A program made the position numbers and the translations under genes. From assembly GCA_051005875.1 (NCBI GenBank), contig JBPCIX010000057.1, positions 1-64,000 of the forward strand: 64,000 nucleotides of DNA, written 5' to 3'. Below, in pieces: positions 25,378-34,328 of this stretch; position 1 is the first letter of the stretch; the number at the start of each line of letters is the position of its first letter. The notes below the pieces were generated by a model. The model made no database searches. It worked only from the letters and a program-made list of their open reading frames with translations, and was not told the origin of the DNA. This DNA is from JBPCIX01 sp051005875. GTDB taxonomy: Bacteria > Actinomycetota > CADDZG01 > JAHWKV01.

Positions 25378-26606
25378 TTGTCTGGTTCCAAAATGGACTC
25401 CTCCAAGCCGTCGAGCAGGTGACCCATGCGGTCCCTTTTTGTTCTCAGATAATTAATGTTTGCCTCCGTTGGGTTCGTTTGCAGGGATATTCTCTCGGCT
25501 ATCGACAGGCCGTAGCCTTCAATGCCCGCGTACTTTTGGGGACTATTCGTCATCAGCCGGATCGACGTGAGGCCCAAGTCGACCAGCACCTGGGCACCGA
25601 TTCCGTAGTCCCTTAGGTCGGGGGCAAAGCCGAGTTCGACGTTCGCCTCGACCGTATCCCTGCCCTGTTCTTGCAAATGATAGGCCCGGATCTTATGGAT
25701 CAATCCGATGCCCCGGCCCTCGTGAGCCATTATGTACAAGATCACGCCCTCACCTGCGGCTTCGACCATATCGATCGCTTGCCGAAGCTGATTACCGCAA
25801 TCGCATCTGGCCGATTGAAAAACATCGCCGGTCAGGCATTGCGAATGGACCCGTACCAAAACGTCTTTTTTGCCGTGGACGTTGCCCTTGACGAATGCAA
25901 CATATTCCTGCCCATCCACCTTCGATCGGTACGCGTGGCACGTGAAGTCGCCAAACGAGGTGGGCATTCCGGCGACTGCAATCGATTCAACCAACTGCTC
26001 TTTCTGGCGGCGGTGAGAAATCAAATCTTTAATCATCAGAATTTTGAGTTTGTGCCGGGCCGCAAGCTCTTCGAGGTGCGCGAGCCTTGCCATCGTGCCG
26101 TTCGGGGCCATGATCTCCGTCAGGACCCCCACATGGGCAAAGCCCGCCAATTGGGCCAGATCGACCGAGGCCTCGGTGTGGCCCGCCCGGCGCAGGACTC
26201 CTCCGGGTGATGCTCTTAGCGGAAAAACATGCCCCGGTCTGGCCAGATCCGCCGGGACGGTTGAGTCCTCGGCCAAAGCCCGAATGGTTGCGGCGCGATC
26301 ATGCGCGCTTGAGCCGGTCTGCCCGGGAATTATGAGATCGACCGAGACTGCAAAGGCAGTGCCGTGAGGGGCCGTGTTTTCACTCACCATCATGGGGATG
26401 TGAAGCTCCTCCAGCCTTTCCTTACTAAGGGCGGCGCAAATTAGGCCCCTGCCCTCGGTAGCCATAAAGTTGACGGAGTCGGCTGTGACGGTTTCTGCAG
26501 GCATTACAAAATCGCCCTCGTTCTCCCGGGCTTCATCGTCCACAACGATTACCATTCGACCGGCTTTCAGTTCTGCGAGGGCTTCTTCGACAGTGGCAAA
26601 ACTCAC
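25374..26606 (-). CDS. ribBA: Bifunctional DHBP synthase / GTP cyclohydrolase II
   Basis: Makes both riboflavin precursors. The N-terminal RibB half has VVDDEARENEGDFVMPAE and GHVFPLRASPGGVLRRAGHTEASVDLA. The C-terminal RibA half has SQCLTGDVFQSARCDCGNQL (zinc cysteines), GRGIGLIHKIRAYHLQEQG, and GLTSIRLMTNSPQKYAGIEGYGL. The GTG at 26606 gives the usual VSFATVEEAL start; the open frame runs back to another GTG at 26636 inside an intergenic repeat element. The start codon sits in the left terminal repeat of that element. ATGA overlap with ribH. Confidence 0.97.
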   Translation of the reverse strand: MSFATVEEALAELKAGRMVIVVDDEARENEGDFVMPAETVTADSVNFMATEGRGLICAALSKERLEELHIPMMVSENTAPHGTAFAVSVDLIIPGQTGSSAHDRAATIRALAEDSTVPADLARPGHVFPLRASPGGVLRRAGHTEASVDLAQLAGFAHVGVLTEIMAPNGTMARLAHLEELAARHKLKILMIKDLISHRRQKEQLVESIAVAGMPTSFGDFTCHAYRSKVDGQEYVAFVKGNVHGKKDVLVRVHSQCLTGDVFQSARCDCGNQLRQAIDMVEAAGEGVILYIMAHEGRGIGLIHKIRAYHLQEQGRDTVEANVELGFAPDLRDYGIGAQVLVDLGLTSIRLMTNSPQKYAGIEGYGLSIAERISLQTNPTEANINYLRTKRDRMGHLLDGLEESILEPDK

Positions 26607-26785
26607 TAGTGGTCCGAATCCTGGATAGCTTTGCACTCAGAGCTTCCCTGCGCCTCAAGCGCAAGGCGCGACGAGCGCCGCGTACCTGAAGGTACGCAAG
26701 CGAAGAGGCGAAGCCGATCGCAACGCCGCGATTGGGGATGCAGGGGAGTTCTGATGTGAAGATTATTCGGGATTCGGACCACTAG
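26606..26785. repeat. Structured palindromic element between ribE and ribBA
   Basis: Sixteen-base perfect inverted repeats (26606-26621 and 26770-26785) enclose four successive hairpins: TGCGC/GCGCA (26649-26663), GGCGC/GCGCC (26665-26679), GCGTACC/GGTACGC (26680-26697) and ATCGC/GCGAT (26717-26732). The outer arms include the ribE stop codon and the ribBA start codon. The hairpin series resembles that at 34369-34443, so I regard both as members of one repeat family. No FMN-riboswitch motifs are seen. Confidence 0.75.
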
Positions 26786-27390
26786 GTAACCTTTGTGCCG
26801 GGTTGTAGGGTGGCCGAATACATGTGCTGAGAATGAAGCCGCTCGACGTACTTGGCCAGTACGTCAACCTCGAGGTTCACTACATCGTGAATTTGCAGGT
26901 TTCCGAAGGTCGTACTTTCAAGGGTGTGGGGTATGAAGGAACAAGCGAACTGCCCTTCAGTTATGGCCGACACGGTCAAGCTCACGCCGTCCAGCGTCAC
27001 CGATCCCTTTTCGACCAGGTAGCGCTCCAGGCTGCCCGAGATCTCGAACCACATATCCGTCGAACCCGGCAACGCCCTTCGTTGAACCAGAGTGACGACA
27101 CCATCGACATGGCCCTGGACTACGTGCCCTCCGAACCGTCCGTTCGCCCTGAGCGCCCGCTCCAGGTTCACGACAACACCGGGTTCCAGCCGGGCAAGGT
27201 TTGTGCGGCTTACGGTTTCCTCAGAGAGATCGGCCTGAAAGCTATTCGGCCCGACCGAGGCAACGGTCAGACAAACACCGTTTACAGCGATCGAATCGCC
27301 TTGGTGAAGTTCGAGCCTGGTAAGTACTTCTAACGAAAGCGAGGTGGCTGCGTTGACTTTCCCTACCTGTTCAATTAGGCCGGTAAACAT
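26782..27390 (-). CDS. ribE: Riboflavin synthase (alpha chain)
   Basis: Dismutates lumazine to riboflavin. The 202-residue protein is two similar barrels. The N-terminal barrel starts MFTGLIEQVGKV and contains AVNGVCLTVASVGPNSFQADLSEETVSRTNL and GGHVVQGHVDGV. The C-terminal barrel repeats the pattern in KGSVTLDGVSLTVSAI and IPHTLESTTFGNL. It starts in a TAATG overlap with ribD. Its stop codon lies in the arm of the palindromic element that separates it from ribBA. Confidence 0.97.
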   Translation of the reverse strand: MFTGLIEQVGKVNAATSLSLEVLTRLELHQGDSIAVNGVCLTVASVGPNSFQADLSEETVSRTNLARLEPGVVVNLERALRANGRFGGHVVQGHVDGVVTLVQRRALPGSTDMWFEISGSLERYLVEKGSVTLDGVSLTVSAITEGQFACSFIPHTLESTTFGNLQIHDVVNLEVDVLAKYVERLHSQHMYSATLQPGTKVT

Positions 27391-28493
27391 TACCTAAGCA
27401 TAATGGCCTCGACGCGAAGATCCTCGGCCAACCGACGGACTGAAGTTATTCTTAAGGAAAGAGCATCACCGAGTGTGGGTATGGCCCAGTCCTCGATGAC
27501 GGCCCTGGCACCCATTCCGCCCAATAGCTTTGGCGCCAAATAGAGCAAGAATTTGTCGATCAAGCCGCATTCCAGAAAGTGACCCGCCAACTTCGGACCG
27601 CCTTCGAGGAGCATCGAAAGCACTCCCCGGTCCGCCAATGTCTTGGCCAGCAGGGGCAACGGAACCTTCCCGGAATCCGTTTGGAATTGCATTACTTCTG
27701 CCCCACAATCCTTGAGGGCCTTGACTCTTTTTTTTGGGGCGCCCGAGCCAACCGCTACGAGGATCCGCCCCTGCTTGAGCAACTCAGCTTCCGGGGGCGT
27801 TTTGGCCGCCGAGTCTACAACGACCTTTAACGGACTCCTAAACTTTCGAACCCCTCGAACCGTCAGGGCCGGGTTGTCTTTTACCACGGTACCAACGCCA
27901 ACGCAGATGGCATCTGAGCGAGCCCGTACCCGGTGAGCATCGAGCCTGGCCGCTTCGCCGGTTATCCATTGCGAGGATCCGTCGGAGGCGGCGGCCCGTC
28001 CATCCAGGGATGCGGCTACCTTGTACGTAACAAACGGCCTTCGGGAGGTTCGATGAACGATATAGGCCTGGTTGAGGGTCGCTGCCGCTTCGGCGCCCGG
28101 ACCGATTTCGACCCTAATTCCAGCTTTGTTGAGAGCAGCAAAACCCCTACCGGCGACCCGCGGGTCGGGGTCCTTCATAGACGACACGACTCTTGTAATC
28201 CCCGCTTGTACAACAGCGTTCACGCAGGGCGGGGTTCGGCCCAGGTGGGAGCACGGCTCCAGATTCACGAAAAGAGTTGCGCCTTTGGTTAAGGGGCCCG
28301 CTTCAGTTAATGCCAAGGTCTCTGCGTGAGGCTCGCCGGGTTTGCGGTGCCACCCTTTCCCCACAACTTCGCCGCCCGACACAATGACTGCACCCACCAG
28401 CGGGTTTGGGCTTGCCGACCCTTCCCCTTTTTTCGCCAGGCGAAGCACTATGGACATCCACTTTTCATCTTCGGACGCGGTGCCCGGCGTCAT
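27390..28493 (-). CDS. ribD: Bifunctional riboflavin deaminase/reductase
   Basis: Deaminates and reduces the pyrimidine intermediates of riboflavin synthesis. The N-terminal deaminase domain shows the zinc motifs PHAETLAL and LEPCSHLGRTPPCVNAV. The C-terminal reductase domain includes VTYKVAASLDGRAAASDGSSQWITGEAAR and LLEGGPKLAGHFLE. Length of 367 residues is normal. The ATG overlaps the fmt stop (ATGA), so riboflavin genes are translationally linked to the def-fmt block upstream. Confidence 0.97.
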   Translation of the reverse strand: MTPGTASEDEKWMSIVLRLAKKGEGSASPNPLVGAVIVSGGEVVGKGWHRKPGEPHAETLALTEAGPLTKGATLFVNLEPCSHLGRTPPCVNAVVQAGITRVVSSMKDPDPRVAGRGFAALNKAGIRVEIGPGAEAAATLNQAYIVHRTSRRPFVTYKVAASLDGRAAASDGSSQWITGEAARLDAHRVRARSDAICVGVGTVVKDNPALTVRGVRKFRSPLKVVVDSAAKTPPEAELLKQGRILVAVGSGAPKKRVKALKDCGAEVMQFQTDSGKVPLPLLAKTLADRGVLSMLLEGGPKLAGHFLECGLIDKFLLYLAPKLLGGMGARAVIEDWAIPTLGDALSLRITSVRRLAEDLRVEAIMLR

Positions 28494-29473
28494 GAAATCC
28501 TGTCGCCGGGCAACGGCCGGTATCCGCGAACGAAATCAGCAGCAGCCATCCTGGCCTTTCCTTCAGGTTGCACCTCGTCGAGCGACAGCCAGCCAGTTGC
28601 CGTGCGAACGAGTAGGTGCCCCTTTATGACCTCGATCGTGCCGGGCGCACCTTCTGGGGCCTTGGCCGCGTTGGGGCTCGAATCGTCGCCGGCAGCGCAT
28701 GCATCGCCCCCGAAGTCCGAGTCCAAGTAGCTCACCTTCCAGATCTTTAAGCGCTTGCGGTGCAACATTCCCCAGGCGCCGGGCCTGGGAGTCAGTCCCC
28801 TGACCTTGTTGAAAATAGTCTCGGCGGGTTCGGACCAATCGATATGAGCGGCTTCGGTCGAGATCTTCGAGGCGTAGGTGGCCAGTGAATCATCCTGAGC
28901 CTCGGGGCTGGCTTGACCATCTTCGATCTGATCAACCACTGTCACCAGCATGTCTGCTCCGAGATCCGCCAGCCGCGCCTCGACGGTCTCGGTATTGTCT
29001 TCCGGAAAAATGGCATCCTCCAACCGGGCCAGCATCGGGCCGGTATCCATTCCCTCATCGAGCTGCATGATTGTGATGCCTGTGGTCGCATGCCCCTGAA
29101 TCAGGGCCCACTGAACGGGCGCCGCTCCACGGAAATATGGAAGAAGTGAAAAATGGACGTTGATGCAGCCGAATTTCGGAGTCTCGAGAACCTGCCTCGG
29201 CAAAATAAACCCGAAAGCCACTACCACGAACAAATCCGCCCCCAAGCCTGCCAGCTGCTCTTGAATCTCGGGTGATTTAAGAGTGGGAGTTTGCATCACG
29301 GGAAGACCACATTGTTGGGCGGCCTTTTTCACAGGCGGAGCGTCGAGATTCATTCCCCGTCCCTGCGGCCGGTCGGGCGCGGTAACTACACAAACGACCT
29401 CGTGGCGTGAAGCGTTCAATTTCAAAAGGGAGGGGACGGCCGCATGGGGGGTCCCGAAAAATGCGACTTTCAA
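28490..29473 (-). CDS. fmt: Methionyl-tRNA formyltransferase
   Basis: Formylates initiator Met-tRNA. The 327-residue protein has VAFFGTPHAAVPSL, the folate/catalytic region INVHFSLLPYFRGAAPVQWALIQGHATTGITIMQLDEGMDTGP (catalytic Asn-His-Asp), and a C-terminal OB-like domain. A roughly 20-residue Gly/Asp/Ala-rich insertion in that domain (after KVSYLDSDF) seems unusual and may be a surface loop. It starts with TTG at 29473, weakly supported by a G-rich stretch upstream. It follows def, with which it works at the two ends of N-formyl metabolism. Confidence 0.96.
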   Translation of the reverse strand: MKVAFFGTPHAAVPSLLKLNASRHEVVCVVTAPDRPQGRGMNLDAPPVKKAAQQCGLPVMQTPTLKSPEIQEQLAGLGADLFVVVAFGFILPRQVLETPKFGCINVHFSLLPYFRGAAPVQWALIQGHATTGITIMQLDEGMDTGPMLARLEDAIFPEDNTETVEARLADLGADMLVTVVDQIEDGQASPEAQDDSLATYASKISTEAAHIDWSEPAETIFNKVRGLTPRPGAWGMLHRKRLKIWKVSYLDSDFGGDACAAGDDSSPNAAKAPEGAPGTIEVIKGHLLVRTATGWLSLDEVQPEGKARMAAADFVRGYRPLPGDRIS

Positions 29474-29534
29474 AGGCTTGCCCCCGGACGATTCACCGCG
29501 GGACGCCGCTTTGGCGGACCGGCATTAAGTACGG

Positions 29535-30023
29535 CTATTTGAGAGCCTCTTCCCGAAGGCGGCGCCTTGCTTCACGCTGGAGATCGGGTGAGAGATGGTC
29601 GAGGAACAAGATTCCGTCAATGTGGTCGATTTCATGTTGAAAAATCCGTGCCGTAAGATCCTCAGCTTCGATCACGACGGAATCTCCCTTTTCGTTTAGG
29701 CCCTGGACCCGGACCCACTGCGATCTGACTACCGGGAACTTCAAGCCCGGCAGGGAAAGGCATCCTTCTTCGTCTTCGTCCTGGCCGCCTTTATCGAGAA
29801 TGGCCGGGTTCACCAGCGCCCCCCGTTCGTCTTCGTTGGCCCAAACAATGACTCGCCGCAAAACGCCCACCTGGTTCGCCGCCAAACCCAAACCGGGGGC
29901 ATCGCGCATGGTGTCGCTCATATCTTTCATAAGTTTACGAACGGATCGGTCGACCTGTGGGACCTCAGCAGCCTTTTGCCGAAGCACGGGATCGCCGAAC
30001 AACCTGATTGGGAAAATAGCCAT
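29535..30023 (-). CDS. def: Peptide deformylase
   Basis: Metalloenzyme removing the formyl group from nascent proteins. All three motifs are present: GLGLAANQVG, EGCLSLPG with the metal-binding Cys, and QHEIDHIDG with the two metal histidines and catalytic Glu. The 162-residue length is typical. It is 25 bases after priA and 61 bases before fmt. Confidence 0.98.
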   Translation of the reverse strand: MAIFPIRLFGDPVLRQKAAEVPQVDRSVRKLMKDMSDTMRDAPGLGLAANQVGVLRRVIVWANEDERGALVNPAILDKGGQDEDEEGCLSLPGLKFPVVRSQWVRVQGLNEKGDSVVIEAEDLTARIFQHEIDHIDGILFLDHLSPDLQREARRRLREEALK

Positions 30024-30048
30024 CTATTTAGAGCGACCTACCAGCGAA

Positions 30049-31740
30049 CTACCATTGCTTCGGTTCCATTTCTACGAGTATTCGTTCGGGACTCTGCCTT
30101 ACTATGGTACCCAAGCCATCAAGGATCGGCTCGATACTAGTCACCTTGAGCAGTATTTCCACGCCAAGTCTTCCGCCCGGGGCAGGGCCGAGAATGTCCG
30201 TTCCCGGCAGGGTGCTAAGAGCCTGGATCAATTCGTCCGAGGGCCACTGCCTTAGTTTCAACTTGATCAAAGTTCGAAAAGGAGGGGCATCGTTCATCGA
30301 CCTTTCTTTCAGTTCGAACTTCGCAAAAAAGCCGTAGTCTCCGCGAACCAATGCTTGGATGACGTGATCGCCGGGATTGCCCGTTTCCAGAAGCAGGCGC
30401 CCCCGCGGCCTCTGGCCGCTCACAAGCCCTCCCAGGGCCCAAAGGGCGGCGAAGGCGTCTTCGGCAGCCCGGCCCGTGGGATTTAGAAAATATGAGTCAA
30501 CCCCCACAGCAATTCCCAGAGGTACCTGAGGCCTTTCGATCTCAGTCAAGGCCGCCTCCGTCGCTATGACGACGTCGGCGTCAAGGGCTGCTGCCAGTGC
30601 CCCGGGCTCGTCGCCGAGGGCCGGTCTGTCGGCTCTTGCAATTATTGCGCCTGGAACCACTCTCGAAAGGAAGTGCTCAACTTCACCTGGGCCGGGGCCT
30701 GCCCGCGTTGCCTTCACTCGGGGCATGAGGATCAGCGCCTTGTGCCCTTTAGTTCTTGCCTCGATTATTGATGCGGTCAGCCGCCGGGCGATCCCCGTTT
30801 TCGGTGGATCAACCGTCTCCACGATCGGCCAGCCCGCTCTTTCTCCGGCCCGCTCGGGCTCTTCGAAGGCCCCTGATGCAGCGTAAAGCGCCATTGAAGT
30901 TAGCGAAGGAGTAGTGCTGTTTAGTTTCAATACTCCGCCGGTGGCCGCGACCCGCGCTCTGCCGGCCTGCCTGGCGTCGCAATAGGGCGCACGCTGGTCC
31001 TTGAACGACGGGTCGTGCTCCTGGTGGACAATGATCAAACCTAATGGGAAGGCCGGAGCAAAAAGAGCCCCCCTGCCGCCAAGAACCAGTCTTTTACGGC
31101 CCTCGGCCACGGCCCAAAGATCATCAGATCTATCCTTTTCGTCCCGGCCGCTGTGGACAATCGCAGCATCGTCGGGGAATTCGGCGGCCAGTTTCTCAAG
31201 AATCCGCGACCCCTCTCGAACCTCGGGCACAGCAACGATGACCCCCGCGCCGAGCCCCAGCTGTATCTTGATTGCGGCGACATAGCGTCCGAGAGGATCT
31301 TCTTGGGGAGGCAGTCGAACAAGCATTGAGACCCCTTCGGGATCCCCGCCCAGGGGCGTGAAAACCTTTCCCATCGCCGGCCACTCTCTTAGAGGCCGGC
31401 CCAACCGTGCAGGCGTGAAGAGCGAAAGAAACGACGACAAAGGCTGAACGTAATACCGGCTGAGGCTACGTGCCATTTTCAACAGAGCCTCGTCAAAAAC
31501 GGGCCCGCGACCGCTAACAGCAGCTATCGGTTGAAGGTTGGCGGGCATCTCGGCCGCAGGCGGTGGCGGGTCGAACCGGCTTATTCCAACTACCCAACCG
31601 CGGACGCGCCGATTGCGCAGCCGGACCCGGACGACTGATCCGATCCTGACAAGGCCCGCAAGCGAGCTTGGGACCTCGTAAGTTAGCTCCTTGTCGAGCG
31701 CCCATCCCCCGGCATCAACAATGACCTCGGCCAGAACCAA
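30049..31740 (-). CDS. priA: PriA-like primosomal protein lacking helicase motifs
   Basis: Homologue of the replication-restart protein. The N-terminal 3'-DNA-binding domain (VLAEVIVDAGGWALDKELTYEVP) and winged-helix region are preserved. So is the degenerate Walker-B-like VHQEHDPSFKDQRAPYCDARQ. The P-loop GxTGSGKT is missing (the place reads GVIVAVPEVREGSRIL), and the eight zinc-binding cysteines normally in the centre are absent. Length of 563 residues is short for the family (about 700). This truncated form is known in Actinomycetota and is presumed not to unwind DNA. It starts with TTG at 31740; an in-frame stop lies two codons upstream, so no longer start exists. Confidence 0.9.
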   Translation of the reverse strand: MVLAEVIVDAGGWALDKELTYEVPSSLAGLVRIGSVVRVRLRNRRVRGWVVGISRFDPPPPAAEMPANLQPIAAVSGRGPVFDEALLKMARSLSRYYVQPLSSFLSLFTPARLGRPLREWPAMGKVFTPLGGDPEGVSMLVRLPPQEDPLGRYVAAIKIQLGLGAGVIVAVPEVREGSRILEKLAAEFPDDAAIVHSGRDEKDRSDDLWAVAEGRKRLVLGGRGALFAPAFPLGLIIVHQEHDPSFKDQRAPYCDARQAGRARVAATGGVLKLNSTTPSLTSMALYAASGAFEEPERAGERAGWPIVETVDPPKTGIARRLTASIIEARTKGHKALILMPRVKATRAGPGPGEVEHFLSRVVPGAIIARADRPALGDEPGALAAALDADVVIATEAALTEIERPQVPLGIAVGVDSYFLNPTGRAAEDAFAALWALGGLVSGQRPRGRLLLETGNPGDHVIQALVRGDYGFFAKFELKERSMNDAPPFRTLIKLKLRQWPSDELIQALSTLPGTDILGPAPGGRLGVEILLKVTSIEPILDGLGTIVRQSPERILVEMEPKQW

Positions 31741-31784
31741 AACGCGCTAGCGAGCCACTACAGCAACCGTATGTTGAGAACTTC

Positions 31785-32993
31785 CTAAAGGTCTCTTGCG
31801 AGCTTTGCGAGTTCCTCGGCCCTATCGGTGCGTTCCCAGGTGAAATTGTCGTTGTCGCTCCGGCCAAAATGGCCGTAGGCGCTGGTATCCTTGTAAATGG
31901 GTCTCCTCAAATCGAGTTCCTTGATGATCGCGCCGGGCCTGAAATCGAAGAAGTCGATTACAAGGTCCTCAAGCTTTTGCGGATCAACTTCAGCCGTGCC
32001 GCGATCATCGATGTTGATCGAAACAGGGTGGGCTACTCCAATCGCGTAGGCAACGCGGACCTCACATCTCGTCATGATTCCTGACGCAACCAGATTCTTG
32101 GCCACATAACGAGCCATGTAAGCGCCAGAGCGATCCACCTTGGTGGGATCCTTGCCGGAAAAGCATCCTCCACCCTGGCTGCACATGCCCCCGTAAGAAT
32201 CAACAATAATCTTGCGTCCAGTGAGGCCAGTGTCGGCCATGGGCCCGCCGATCTCGAACCGTCCCGTCGGGTTGACGAGCAACCGGATATCGTCGGACCA
32301 AAGGACGTCGGGCACGGTCGGCCGAACAACGTGCTCCAACAGATCGGGAGCGAGCAACGTCTCGATATCGACCTCGGGCTGGTGCTGGGCTGAAATGACG
32401 ATCGTGTCGATTCCCACGGGCACGCCGTCTTCGTACTGGACGCTAACCTGGCTCTTGCCGTCCGGGCGTAAGTAGGGCATCTCGCCGTTTTTTCGCTCGT
32501 CGGCTAAACGCTGAGCCAGCTTGTGCGCGAGCCAGATTGGCGTGGGCATCAAGTCCGTCTCAAGATCCGGCCGTTCCTTTGAAGCGTATCCGAACATCAT
32601 CCCCTGATCGCCTGCTCCAATGGAGTCCAAAACGTCGGAGGCGCCTCCGCGCTCCTCAAACGCATGGTCCACGCCGATTGCAATATCGGACGACTGGTCC
32701 TGGATCGAGATAAGCACGCCGCAAGTCTCACCATCCATGCCCAGCTTCGCGTCGGTATAACCGACTTCTTTGATCGTCTCGCGCACAACGCTACGAATCT
32801 CAACGTAAGTGTCGGTCGTGATCTCGCCGGCGATAATCGCCTGCCCGGTCGTAACCAGGGTCTCGCAGGCAACCCGCCCGTTAGGGTCGTTGGTCAGGAT
32901 GGAATCCAAAATGCCGTCGGAGATCCGGTCGGCAAGCTTATCGGGATGGCCTTCGGTAACAGACTCAGATGTGAATAGATAACGACGCGCCAT
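31785..32993 (-). CDS. metK: S-adenosylmethionine synthetase
   Basis: Makes SAM from methionine and ATP. The 402-residue protein begins RYLFTSESVTEGHPDKLADRISDGILD and has GAGDQGMMFGYA (signature 1). GGGCFSGKDPTKVDRSGAY (signature 2 with P-loop-like lysines) and the C-terminal YGHFGRSDNDNFTWE follow. Downstream of coaBC by 83 bases; that gap is too short for a SAM riboswitch and shows none of its motifs. Confidence 0.99.
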   Translation of the reverse strand: MARRYLFTSESVTEGHPDKLADRISDGILDSILTNDPNGRVACETLVTTGQAIIAGEITTDTYVEIRSVVRETIKEVGYTDAKLGMDGETCGVLISIQDQSSDIAIGVDHAFEERGGASDVLDSIGAGDQGMMFGYASKERPDLETDLMPTPIWLAHKLAQRLADERKNGEMPYLRPDGKSQVSVQYEDGVPVGIDTIVISAQHQPEVDIETLLAPDLLEHVVRPTVPDVLWSDDIRLLVNPTGRFEIGGPMADTGLTGRKIIVDSYGGMCSQGGGCFSGKDPTKVDRSGAYMARYVAKNLVASGIMTRCEVRVAYAIGVAHPVSINIDDRGTAEVDPQKLEDLVIDFFDFRPGAIIKELDLRRPIYKDTSAYGHFGRSDNDNFTWERTDRAEELAKLARDL

Positions 32994-33076
32994 GCATGGC
33001 TCCTTCTATGAATAACGGGAAATGGACTATTTGCGACTGATTATACGGTTCGGAGTCCCCTGAACTTCCCTTAAGG

Positions 33077-34306
33077 CTACCTGCCTACTTGGGCCACCGC
33101 GTCGAGCACCAGGCGAGCCAGGTTCCGCTTTGACGTTAGCGGCAGATCTTCGATTTTTCCTTCGGTGTTCATCAGTAAGGCCTTATTGGTGTCTGCTTCG
33201 AATCCTGAGCCCTGCGTTCCAACTTTGTTGGCTACGATCAGGTCCAGTCCCTTTGCTTTCAGCTTGGCGATGGCCCTTTCTTCAAGATCGCTTACTTCGG
33301 CGCAAAAGCCTGCCAGTACTTTCAGGTTCGGCAGCAGCCCGGCTGCTCGTTTACTGCCAGCCTCGGCCAGAATGTCGGGTGCCGGTTCCAGGTGAATGCC
33401 TGGGGGCCCACTGCTCTTAGAAAGTTTTTGGTTGGTGCCCGACGTCGTTGAGGGCTGCCAGTCTGAAACGGCCGCAGCCATAATCAAAACTTCGGCATCC
33501 TGAAGGGCCTTTTCCACTGCCTGTTGCATTTGGGCAGCGGTTTCGACTTCGATTGCGTTTACGCCTGTCGGGATAGGGAGCAATCGTGCTGCTGTTATCA
33601 GCGTTACCTTGGCGCCGCGCCTTACTGCCTCGCGGGCGAGTTCGTAGCCCATCTTGCCTGAGGATCGATTGCCTATGAAGCGCACCGCGTCGATTGGCTC
33701 CCTCGTGCCCCCAGCGGTGATGACGATGTTTACTCCGGCCATGTGGATCCGCTTCGCCAGCTCCTCGGCGGCCGCTTCCAGAATTTCGGAGGCCTCGGCA
33801 AGACGGCCGACTCCCGAATCTGGACCCGCCAGGGCCCCCTCGGCCGGCCCGACAAACCGAACTCCCCGCGATTGCAAAGTGGCTACATTTAGCCGGGTGG
33901 CTTCGTCGTCCCACATTTCAGGGTGCATCGCAGGCGCCATCAGAATGGGGCAAGCGGCCGACAAAAGAGTGGCCGAAATTAGCTCATCGGAAATGCCGTG
34001 AGCGTACTTAGCAATTACTTTCGCAGTTGCGGGCGCAATCAGGATTAGATCGGACGTCCGGCCCAGATCGGTGTGGATGATCTTTGAGGCCACCGTTTCG
34101 GGAAATAGTTCGGATCGCACCGGATTTCCGGTCAGGGTTGCGAATGTAAGGGCCCCAACGAAATTCGTGGCCGACGGGGTCATGATCACCCGAACCTCAG
34201 CCCCGGCCTGAGTCAGCCTACGAGCAACCTCAACGACTTTGTAAGCAGCAATCCCCCCGCAAACCCCCAGGGCCACCTTTCGCCCTCGAATATTCTCTAA
34301 AACCAT
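33077..34306 (-). CDS. coaBC: Phosphopantothenoylcysteine synthetase/decarboxylase
   Basis: Bifunctional coenzyme A enzyme. The N-terminal FMN-dependent decarboxylase (CoaC) has LGVCGGIAAYKVVEVARRL, TDLGRTSDLILIAPATAKVIAKYAHGISDELI, and PAMHPEMWDDEA. The C-terminal synthetase (CoaB) has ITAGGTREPIDAVRFIGNRSSGKMGYELA, AAAVSDWQP and LDLIVANKVG. Length of 409 residues is standard. The ATG lacks a clear ribosome-binding site and is separated from rpoZ by a structured repeat element. Confidence 0.97.
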   Translation of the reverse strand: MVLENIRGRKVALGVCGGIAAYKVVEVARRLTQAGAEVRVIMTPSATNFVGALTFATLTGNPVRSELFPETVASKIIHTDLGRTSDLILIAPATAKVIAKYAHGISDELISATLLSAACPILMAPAMHPEMWDDEATRLNVATLQSRGVRFVGPAEGALAGPDSGVGRLAEASEILEAAAEELAKRIHMAGVNIVITAGGTREPIDAVRFIGNRSSGKMGYELAREAVRRGAKVTLITAARLLPIPTGVNAIEVETAAQMQQAVEKALQDAEVLIMAAAVSDWQPSTTSGTNQKLSKSSGPPGIHLEPAPDILAEAGSKRAAGLLPNLKVLAGFCAEVSDLEERAIAKLKAKGLDLIVANKVGTQGSGFEADTNKALLMNTEGKIEDLPLTSKRNLARLVLDAVAQVGR

Positions 34307-34328
34307 TTGACCAGCTTACTTACTCAAC

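Noticed and set aside
26637..26781. FMN riboswitch before ribBA
   Set aside because: The gap contains hairpins but none of the conserved RFN blocks, and the hairpin set recurs in the unrelated rpoZ-coaBC gap.
32994..33076. SAM riboswitch before metK
   Set aside because: Only 83 bases are available and none of the conserved SAM-I/II motifs is visible.
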